Below, piece after piece: positions 57,244-64,000 of a DNA stretch of 64,000 nt. Numbering within the stretch: position 1 is the first letter of the stretch; each line of letters opens with the position of its first letter. The position numbers were made by a program, and so were the translations under genes. Source of the stretch: CAZGSN01 sp964371655 (GTDB lineage: Bacteria; Desulfobacterota; Binatia; HRBIN30); NCBI GenBank assembly GCA_964371655.1, contig CAYJOD010000022.1, positions 20,968 to 84,967 of the forward strand, in the 5' to 3' direction. The notes beneath the pieces are model-generated. The model was not told where the DNA came from. It saw nothing but the letters and a program-made list of their open reading frames with translations, and ran no database searches.

Positions 57244-59271
57244 TTGGCGCTGCTGCTCGGGATGGTAGCTACCGTCGTGCACCCGGGAATAAATGGCTTG
57301 GCTCGTGCTCAGGTTTCGCCGGGCCCGCTGGCGCGTGCCCACGCCGCGTTCGATGGATCGCTCGCCTGCCTTCAGTGCCACGTCACCGGCGGCGAGGGCA
57401 TGGATCGCAAGTGCCTCGCTTGTCACAAGGAGATCGCTGCGACGCTAGAAGACAAGCGCGGCCTGCATGGCCGGCAGAAGCGCGTCGCGTGCGCGCGTTG
57501 CCATCCGGACCACGCCGGCGCCGACTTCGAGCTGATCCAGTGGGAGGAGGGAACCGCCGAACGCTTCGATCACAGCCGGGCCGGATTTCCCCTCGCCGGT
57601 AAGCACGCACGGCTGGCGTGTCGGGACTGTCACAAGGCCGAGTTTCAAGTGTCTCCGGCGCTGAAGCTTTCGCCACGGGCCGACCGCTCGCGCAGTTGGA
57701 TCGGCCTCGAGCCGACTTGCGCGTCGTGTCATACCGACCCGCACCAGAAGGCGCTCGGCAGTGCCTGCGAATCTTGCCACGGTGTCGACGGCTGGAAACC
57801 GGCAGCTCGCTTCAAGCACGAGTCCAGTGCGTACCCGCTAACCGGAAAACACGCGACCGTCGCCTGCGATGCGTGCCACCGCGCCTCGCGCTTGGCGTTG
57901 CCCCTCGACGCCGCCGGCAAGCGCCTTGCCTTGTGGAAACCCTTGGCTCACGGCGAATGCAGCGACTGCCACGCCGACCCGCACCGCGGCCAGCTCGGCG
58001 CGGGCTGCGCCAAGTGTCACGTCACTGACGACTTCGCCCGCATCGATCGCGACCGTTTCGACCATGACACCACCCGCTATGCGCTGCGCGGACGCCATCG
58101 TTCGGTGGCTTGCGCTCGCTGCCACGATGCCAAGACGGCGTGGGGGCCACGGCCGCGCTTCGATACCTGCGGCGCGTGTCACCGCGACGCGCACGCCGGC
58201 ACGGCGCGGCTGGAGGGAAAGGCAGTCGACTGCGCCGCTTGCCATGGCACCGAGGGCTTCAAGCCGTCGACGTACACGGCGGCAATGCACGCCACGGCTG
58301 CCTATCCACTCGTCGGCAAGCATGCCGCGGTGCCATGTGCCCGCTGTCACGAGAAGGTGGACGGTGCGGCAGCGGCGGAGCTCGGCTCGGCGCGGGTTCG
58401 CCTGCGTCCGAAGAGCGGCGCCTGCGCCGATTGTCACAAAGACGCCCATGCGGGCCAACTCGCGAACCGCCCCGACCGCGGCGCGTGCGAGTCCTGTCAC
58501 GCTCCCACGGGGTGGAAGCCATCGCGTTTCGGCCTAGCCGACCACGAGCGGACGCGATTCGCGCTGGTCGGCCGTCACGCCACCATCGCGTGCGTGGCCT
58601 GTCACGGCGCCGAGCGGCGCGGTTTGGCGCCGTTGCCGCCGGCGACCACGGGAGCAGGGAAGGTGTTGCTGACCCTTGGTTCGCTGGCGTGCGCCGACTG
58701 CCACCGCGATCCGCACCGCGGTCGCTTCGGTCCCAAGGGTGACCGCCCGCGCCGTGTTGGCTGCGAAGGCTGTCATGGTCAGAACGTCTTTCGTCCCGCC
58801 GCGTTCGACATCGACGAGCATGCGCAGAGCCGTTATCCGCTCGAGGGGGCGCACCGCGCCGTGCCGTGCTCGCTCTGCCACCGCAGTCTCGGCGAGGGTC
58901 GGCCCGGCGCCAGCCTGCGCCTCGATCCGGAGCGGGTGCCGCCGCTGGAGTTCCGCGAGAAGTTCGCGTCGTGTCAGGATTGCCACGAGACGCCGCACGG
59001 CGATCAGTTCACCGGCGCGACCGACCGGCGCGATTGTTCGGCGTGTCACGGCATGGATGGGTTCCGGCCGGCGACGCGCTTCGATCACGCACGCCTGGCG
59101 GCCTTTCCGCTCACCGGTGCACACGCCGGCGTACCCTGCGCGAAGTGTCATGCGCAGCGCAGCGGCCACGGCGGAGCGGCGGAAGTGATCTATCGACCGC
59201 TCCCGCACCAGTGCCAGGATTGCCACGGCAGCAACGTCTCAGGCGTAGCCGAGAAGGGGAACCAACCATGA
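57244..59271 (+). CDS. 23-heme c-type cytochrome
   Basis: Twenty-three CXXCH motifs are spread over about 620 residues, many in a module with a following or preceding His (e.g. YPLTGKHATVACDACH, FPLTGAHAGVPCAKCH), as in extracellular multiheme cytochromes. The signal peptide is hydrophobic (LALLLGMVATVVHPGINGLA) with upstream basic residues RSRVR, but no ATG precedes those. The start may be TTG 57244 or ATG 57262; element J2 adjoins and may have replaced the original start. Stop overlaps the next gene (ATGA). Likely periplasmic or outer-membrane electron carrier. Confidence 0.88.
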   Translation: MALLLGMVATVVHPGINGLARAQVSPGPLARAHAAFDGSLACLQCHVTGGEGMDRKCLACHKEIAATLEDKRGLHGRQKRVACARCHPDHAGADFELIQWEEGTAERFDHSRAGFPLAGKHARLACRDCHKAEFQVSPALKLSPRADRSRSWIGLEPTCASCHTDPHQKALGSACESCHGVDGWKPAARFKHESSAYPLTGKHATVACDACHRASRLALPLDAAGKRLALWKPLAHGECSDCHADPHRGQLGAGCAKCHVTDDFARIDRDRFDHDTTRYALRGRHRSVACARCHDAKTAWGPRPRFDTCGACHRDAHAGTARLEGKAVDCAACHGTEGFKPSTYTAAMHATAAYPLVGKHAAVPCARCHEKVDGAAAAELGSARVRLRPKSGACADCHKDAHAGQLANRPDRGACESCHAPTGWKPSRFGLADHERTRFALVGRHATIACVACHGAERRGLAPLPPATTGAGKVLLTLGSLACADCHRDPHRGRFGPKGDRPRRVGCEGCHGQNVFRPAAFDIDEHAQSRYPLEGAHRAVPCSLCHRSLGEGRPGASLRLDPERVPPLEFREKFASCQDCHETPHGDQFTGATDRRDCSACHGMDGFRPATRFDHARLAAFPLTGAHAGVPCAKCHAQRSGHGGAAEVIYRPLPHQCQDCHGSNVSGVAEKGNQP

Positions 59272-62249
59272 CGTCGCGGGAATTACGCATGTCGAAGGGA
59301 CCGAGGGGCAAAGGGGTCAGGGGCAAAGGGAAGACGGCTTGTCTGAGCCTTCTTGTCTTCCCTCTGCCCCTTTGTCCCTTGACGCCTTTGCCCCTAACTA
59401 GTCTGCGAGCGCAGCCAGCCCAGTTCAATTCGGTAACGGCTTCGCTCCGCGGAGCGATCATCAGCGTCGCACTGCTGCTCGCCTGTACGGCGGTCCGCGC
59501 GCGAGGTGAGGAAGCGCCGCCGCAAGACGTGAACCCGCACGGTCGCATCGACATGCGCTGCTCGCTGTGCCACTCGGCCGAGGGCTGGGTGCCGGCTGCG
59601 ATCGATGCGGCATTCGATCACGCCAAGCTTGGATTTCCGCTGCAGGGAGCGCACGCCGCGGCGACCTGTCGGAGTTGTCACGCCGACCTCAAGTTCGCGA
59701 AGACGCCGGTGCGCTGTGTCGATTGCCATGCCGATCCGCACCTCGGTGAGCTCGGCGTCGAGTGCGCGCGCTGCCATAACCCGCGCAGCTTCCTCGACCG
59801 CGCCGGGATGCAGCGTGTGCACAGCGCATCGAGCTTTCCGCTCACCGGAAGCCACCTCGGGGTCGACTGCGACTCCTGCCACCGCCCGGCGGCGCAGGGG
59901 CATATGCGGTACGTCAACACTCCGACCGATTGCTACTCGTGTCATCGATCCGATTACGCCGCGACCAAGGAGCCCGATCACCAGGCCGCGGGATTCCCCA
60001 CCACCTGCGCGACCTGCCACTCGACGATGGGGTGGAGCGCGGCACACTTCGATCACGCGGCCGGGCGCTTTCCCCTCTCCGGGGCGCACCGCACGCTGGC
60101 CTGCGCCACGTGTCACGGGGACGGAAGCTTTTCGACCCTACCGACGGCGTGCGTCAGCTGTCATCGCGCCGCCTACGACGCCACGACCAACCCGAGTCAT
60201 GCAGCGCTGGGATATCCGACCGCCTGCGAGAGCTGCCACCAGTCGGCGAGCTGGCAGCCTGCCTCGTTCAATCATCAGGCGACGGGATTTGCGCTGACCG
60301 GTGCGCATGCCGCCGTCGCGTGCACCGGATGCCACGGCGATGGGGTGTACAAGGGCAAGAGCCCGGCCTGCTACTCGTGTCACAAGACCGACTACGACGG
60401 CGCCACCGCTCCGAACCACCGCAGCGCCGGGTTTCCGACCGACTGCGTCGCCTGTCACACCTCCAGCACTTGGACCGGCGCGACGTTCAATCACGCGCAG
60501 ACGAACTTTCCGCTCACCGGTGCGCACACGGCGCAAGCCTGCACTGCCTGCCACGGTGACGGCGTCTACCGCGGCAAGAGCCCCCTGTGCGTGTCGTGTC
60601 ACCAGAATGCGTTCAATGCGACGGCCGATCCGAAGCACTCGGCGGCGGGATTCGCGGCGACGTGTCAGGACTGCCACAGCACAGCGGCGTGGAGCGGTGG
60701 TCGCTTTGATCACGCCAGCACGGCGTTCGCACTGACCGGGGCGCACCAGGCGCTGCACTGCAACAGTTGCCACGCCGACGCGGTGTACCGCGGCAAGAGC
60801 ACCGCGTGCTACTCGTGCCACCAGACCGACTACGACGGCGCCACCGCTCCGAACCATCGCAGCGCCGGGTTCCCGACCGACTGCGTCACCTGCCATACGG
60901 TCAGTGCTTGGGCCGGTGCGGTGTTCAATCACGCGCAGACCAACTTCCCGCTCGCAGGAGCGCACGCGGCGCAGGCCTGCAGCGCCTGCCACGGTGACGG
61001 AGTGTACCGGGGCAAGAGCACCGCGTGCTACTCGTGCCACAAGACCGACTACGACGGCGCCACCGCTCCGAACCATCGCAGCGCCGGGTTCCCGACCGAC
61101 TGCGTCACCTGCCATACGGTCAGTGCTTGGGCCGGTGCGGTGTTCAATCACGCGCAGACCAACTTCCCGCTCGCAGGAGCGCACGCGGCGCAGGCCTGCA
61201 GCGCCTGCCACGGCGACGGGGTGTACCGGGGCAAGAGCACGCTGTGCGCGTCGTGTCACCAGAATGTGTTCAATGCGACTGTCGATCCGAAGCACACGGC
61301 GGCGGGATTCGCGACGACCTGCCAGGATTGTCATGGGACATCATCGTGGAGCGGCGGTCGCTTCGATCACGGTACCACTGGGTTCCCGCTGACCGGAGCC
61401 CACCAGTCGCGGCGCTGCAACAGCTGTCACGCCGACGCGGTGTACCGGGGCAAGAGCACCGCCTGCTACTCGTGCCACAGGACCGACTACGAGGGCGCCA
61501 CCGACCCGAACCATCGCAGTGCCGGGTTCCCGACTGATTGCATCGTCTGTCACGGGAGCGTCAGTTGGGCTGGTGCGGCGTTCAATCACGCGCAGACCAA
61601 CTTTCCCCTCACCGGCGCGCACGCGGCGCAGGCCTGCAGCGCCTGCCATGGCGACGGCGTGTACCGGGGCAAGAGCACCCTGTGCGCGTCGTGTCACCAG
61701 AATGCGTTCAACGCGACGGTCGACCCGAAGCACACGGCGGCGGGATTCGCGACGACATGCCAGGACTGCCACGGGACTGCGTCGTGGAGCGGCGGCCGCT
61801 TCAATCACGGCAGCACGGCGTTCGCGCTGACCGGAGCGCATGCGTCGCTGCGCTGCAACAGCTGCCACGCCGACGCGGTGTATCGGGGCAAGAGCACCGC
61901 TTGCTACTCGTGCCACAAGAGCGACTACGACGGCGCCGCCGACCCGAACCATCGCGCCGCCGGGTTCCCGACGGACTGTGTCGCTTGCCACGGCACGCTG
62001 CAATGGGCCGGCGCGCGCTTCGACCACGACGCGCAATATTTTCCCATCTACAGCGGCAAGCACCGCGGTCGTTGGGCGACGTGTGCCACCTGCCATCCCA
62101 ATTCGAACAGCTATGCCGTCTTCGACTGTCTAGGCTGCCACCCGCACAGCGATCGGGCCGGGACCGACCGCGAACATCGAAACCGGCCTGGGTACAGCTA
62201 CGACAGCGCCGCCTGTTACCGCTGCCACCGAAACGGTGAGGGAGACTGA
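59268..62249 (+). CDS. 37-heme c-type cytochrome
   Basis: Thirty-seven CXXCH motifs in about 993 residues. The middle and C-terminal part is a series of 73-residue modules with three hemes (CYSCH, CVTCH, CSACH in FPTDCVTCHTV and GVYRGKS contexts). Two adjacent modules at 60801-61019 and 61020-61238 are almost identical in DNA. The ATG overlaps the previous stop behind GAGAAGGGGA. Residues 9-51 are encoded by repeat G2 and include a hydrophobic run (ACLSLLVFPLPLCPLTPLPL); a second signal-like stretch (LRGAIISVALLLACTAVRA) follows at about 60. No alternative ATG exists before it. Probably the exterior or trans-barrel wire of the conduit. Confidence 0.9.
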   Translation: MTSRELRMSKGPRGKGVRGKGKTACLSLLVFPLPLCPLTPLPLTSLRAQPAQFNSVTASLRGAIISVALLLACTAVRARGEEAPPQDVNPHGRIDMRCSLCHSAEGWVPAAIDAAFDHAKLGFPLQGAHAAATCRSCHADLKFAKTPVRCVDCHADPHLGELGVECARCHNPRSFLDRAGMQRVHSASSFPLTGSHLGVDCDSCHRPAAQGHMRYVNTPTDCYSCHRSDYAATKEPDHQAAGFPTTCATCHSTMGWSAAHFDHAAGRFPLSGAHRTLACATCHGDGSFSTLPTACVSCHRAAYDATTNPSHAALGYPTACESCHQSASWQPASFNHQATGFALTGAHAAVACTGCHGDGVYKGKSPACYSCHKTDYDGATAPNHRSAGFPTDCVACHTSSTWTGATFNHAQTNFPLTGAHTAQACTACHGDGVYRGKSPLCVSCHQNAFNATADPKHSAAGFAATCQDCHSTAAWSGGRFDHASTAFALTGAHQALHCNSCHADAVYRGKSTACYSCHQTDYDGATAPNHRSAGFPTDCVTCHTVSAWAGAVFNHAQTNFPLAGAHAAQACSACHGDGVYRGKSTACYSCHKTDYDGATAPNHRSAGFPTDCVTCHTVSAWAGAVFNHAQTNFPLAGAHAAQACSACHGDGVYRGKSTLCASCHQNVFNATVDPKHTAAGFATTCQDCHGTSSWSGGRFDHGTTGFPLTGAHQSRRCNSCHADAVYRGKSTACYSCHRTDYEGATDPNHRSAGFPTDCIVCHGSVSWAGAAFNHAQTNFPLTGAHAAQACSACHGDGVYRGKSTLCASCHQNAFNATVDPKHTAAGFATTCQDCHGTASWSGGRFNHGSTAFALTGAHASLRCNSCHADAVYRGKSTACYSCHKSDYDGAADPNHRAAGFPTDCVACHGTLQWAGARFDHDAQYFPIYSGKHRGRWATCATCHPNSNSYAVFDCLGCHPHSDRAGTDREHRNRPGYSYDSAACYRCHRNGEGD
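59297..59420. repeat. Family G element (copy G2) inside the 37-heme coding region
   Basis: GGGACCGAGGGGCAAAGGGG at the left, CTCTGCCCCTTTGTCCCTTG in the middle and GTCTGCGAGCGCAGCCAGCC at the right, as in G1 (20711-20851). It is read in frame from the upstream ATG without a stop. Confidence 0.85.
60801..61238 (+). repeat. Recent tandem duplication of a 219-bp three-heme module
   Basis: Bases 60801-61019 and 61020-61238 differ at only a few positions (e.g. CAG versus AAG after the first heme motif). The unit encodes 73 residues with CYSCH, CVTCH and CSACH. Confidence 0.9.
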
Positions 62250-62251
62250 GC

Positions 62252-63862
62252 ATGGCGGGTCAGCGGACAGCGGTAAGGCTGGCTCTCCTGGCGGTGCTCG
62301 CCTGTGTCGTGCCGGCGGGCGCCGGGGCAGAGGAGTCCGCGGCAGCGGTCGCGACTCTCCGCGAAGCGCACGTCACCTACCTGACGGCGTCGACCGTCTA
62401 CGTCGATGCCGGCAGCGAGCAGGGATTGAAGGAAGGAGACAGTCTCGACGTGGTGCGCGATGGACAGGTCGTCGCGCGCTTGCGTGTGTTCGTGTTGTCG
62501 CCGCACAAGGTCGGCTGTCGTCGCGAGGACGACGGCGTGGCGCTCCGGATCGGTGACGTCGTCGCCTACCGCTCGGCCGCCACGCAAGAGTCACCCGCCG
62601 CGACAGGCGGCGGCGCGATCGCAGCTCGAACCGCCGTGGACCGTGATGGGCGTCTACGCTCCCTCGGCCTCACTGGCCGAGTCGGCCTCACCTATATCTA
62701 CGTGCGTCAGGCGGACTCGGGCTACGAGTATCACCGTCCGGGTCTCGACTTGCGCCTCGATGGACGCAACCTCATCGGCAGTGGTGTGGGTATCGACGTC
62801 GATGTGCGCAGCTACCGTACGTATCGCAGCCTCGGCGGCGGTTCGTCGGACAATGGATCGGACAGTCGAGTCTATCGGGCGAACGCGTCGTGGATCCCGC
62901 ATGAGCTGCCCTTGCGCCTGTCGCTCGGCCGACAGTATTCGCCGGCGCTCGCCACCATCAGCCTATTCGACGGCTCGTTGATCGAGTACTTCGGCGAGCA
63001 CATCGGCACCGGCGTGTTGGCCGGAACGCAGCCCGATCCGGTTCACTATGGGTTCTCCACTGAGGTGCAGGAGTACGGCGCCTACGGTGAGTTGCACAGC
63101 AAGGTCGGCGACGACCGGCGGTGGGCGACGACGATGGGACTGATCGGGTCGTACGACAGGAGCCACGTCAACCGCGAATTCCTCTACCTGCAAGGACGCT
63201 ACGACGACCGCATCACCTCCCTGTACGTCGCCGAGGAGATCGACGTGAACCGAGGTTGGAAGCGCGACCAGGGGGAGAGCGCGATCTCCTCGACCAGCAC
63301 CTTCGCCTTTCTGCGCGTCCAGGCGGAGGAGCACGTTGCCTTGACGGGTGGAGTGGACAATCGCCGCAACGTTCGTCTCTACCGCGACTTCGTCAGCCCG
63401 GAGACCGAATTCGACGATCGCTACCGCAGCGGTTACTGGGTTGGCACCGACCTGCGCTTCGGCTGGTTTCGCGCCAGCGCCGACACGCGCTTCTCGCGCG
63501 GCGGCAGCGGGGGCTCGGCCGATGCCTACTCTCTCGGGCTGGGCGCCGCGCGCGTCACCCAGCTCCAACTCGACCTGCGCACCCGCAGCACGCGTTACAG
63601 CAGCGATCGCGCCGACGGCTGGCTGCATTCCCTCAGCGTCGGAATGCCGATCGGGGATCTGGTGGAGGTGTCGGCCAACGGCGGAGTGCGCGACGAAACC
63701 AGCCGCCTGCCCAACGGACCCGACGCGCGCTTGTTGTGGTACGGCATCGACGCCGATGTGCTGCTCGGCAGACACTGGTTCTACCTGCTGTCGCTGGTGC
63801 AGAATCAAGGCGACAACCAGGACAACCTGCAACTGTACACGGCGCTGTCGTATCGATTCTGA
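62252..63862 (+). CDS. Outer-membrane beta-barrel protein of the cytochrome conduit
   Basis: The 536-residue protein has a signal peptide (RLALLAVLACVVPAGAGA), then a small beta domain (about 35-105: STVYVDAGSEQGLKEGDSLD, VGDVVAYR-like end) resembling an SH3-like/FlgT-type fold. A long run of alternating amphipathic strands follows and ends in a C-terminal Phe (LQLYTALSYRF), the outer-membrane insertion signal. It starts 2 nt after the 37-heme stop. Porin plus multiheme cytochromes is the arrangement of outer-membrane electron conduits such as MtrAB or the Geobacter porin-cytochrome complexes, though no sequence similarity to MtrB is claimed. Confidence 0.85.
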   Translation: MAGQRTAVRLALLAVLACVVPAGAGAEESAAAVATLREAHVTYLTASTVYVDAGSEQGLKEGDSLDVVRDGQVVARLRVFVLSPHKVGCRREDDGVALRIGDVVAYRSAATQESPAATGGGAIAARTAVDRDGRLRSLGLTGRVGLTYIYVRQADSGYEYHRPGLDLRLDGRNLIGSGVGIDVDVRSYRTYRSLGGGSSDNGSDSRVYRANASWIPHELPLRLSLGRQYSPALATISLFDGSLIEYFGEHIGTGVLAGTQPDPVHYGFSTEVQEYGAYGELHSKVGDDRRWATTMGLIGSYDRSHVNREFLYLQGRYDDRITSLYVAEEIDVNRGWKRDQGESAISSTSTFAFLRVQAEEHVALTGGVDNRRNVRLYRDFVSPETEFDDRYRSGYWVGTDLRFGWFRASADTRFSRGGSGGSADAYSLGLGAARVTQLQLDLRTRSTRYSSDRADGWLHSLSVGMPIGDLVEVSANGGVRDETSRLPNGPDARLLWYGIDADVLLGRHWFYLLSLVQNQGDNQDNLQLYTALSYRF

Positions 63863-64000
63863 GCGGGGAGGCGCGTCGCCGTAGACCGTGCCCTACAGTT
63901 CGATCCTTCCGACCTCGGGAAGTCGCGGTTGAGCGACCCGTCCGGTCTAGTAGTGCGATTCCAAATTAACATAGCAATGGAGACCGCGGCGGTATAGACT
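63863..64000. other. Window end, no gene seen
   Basis: The 138 bp after the barrel gene contain no protein-like frame, no repeat family member and no clear terminator. Confidence 0.5.

Noticed and set aside
60138..61334. Long minus-strand frame opposite the 37-heme gene
   Set aside because: Antisense to tandem heme modules; its Arg/Val/Ala-rich sequence only reflects the complement of CXXCH codons.

Overview
The window is a high-GC stretch of a Gram-negative bacterial chromosome. Two N gaps with duplicated flanks mark it as an assembled scaffold, probably metagenomic. Lipoproteins, a terminal outer-membrane barrel, a Tat-exported molybdoenzyme, an AidB-type acyl-CoA dehydrogenase, DUF4215/FG-GAP surface proteins and very large multiheme cytochromes fit the deltaproteobacterial/Binatota/Acidobacteria-like range. 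That assignment is an inference; no rRNA, tRNA or ribosomal-protein marker was found here.

Layout. 1-1742: start of a leftward response regulator, a chemoreceptor-like lipoprotein, and a 27-aa membrane peptide. 1918-13069: potassium module kdpFABC, a KdpD cut down to its N-terminal sensor half, two histidine kinases (the second carrying the KdpD-type DUF4118 membrane domain) and a sigma54-type response regulator. 13.1-14.8 kb: a glutathione-S-transferase-like gene inside an inverted pair of about 100-bp repeats. 14.9-18.3 kb: ferrous-iron operon (feoB, zinc-ribbon-like small protein, DtxR-FeoA regulator). 18.8-22.0 kb: ABC exporter. 22.4-29.1 kb: DOMON-like protein, BrnTA module, methyltransferase, P-type ATPase, Phd/PIN module, purM. 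29.3-36.3 kb: PEBP protein, RDD protein, orphan type II DMSO-reductase-family enzyme, SRPBCC, VF530 and J-domain proteins. 36.6-48.9 kb: secreted or surface proteins, namely a glycosidase-like lipoprotein, a protein with 68 cysteines in palindromic spacing, an FG-GAP/DUF4215 protein, and a frameshifted ferritin-like gene. 49.3-54.1 kb: second orphan molybdoenzyme and an acyl-CoA dehydrogenase. 54.7-63.9 kb: an apparent electron conduit made of a heme-b-type membrane protein, an FeS/FAD oxidoreductase, a 23-heme cytochrome, a 37-heme cytochrome and an outer-membrane barrel protein.

Most gaps between genes are filled by structured repeats: several families of palindromic elements, often nested inside one another (C in B, A in B, L in E, E in F), some supplying start codons or coding sequence to neighbouring genes.

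The strongest candidates for something undescribed are the palindromic-cysteine repeat protein (40181-41800), the 60-heme conduit (54689-63862) with a repeat-derived N-terminus on the 37-heme protein, and the nested repeat system. Both N gaps look like assembly artefacts across genes that are really continuous.
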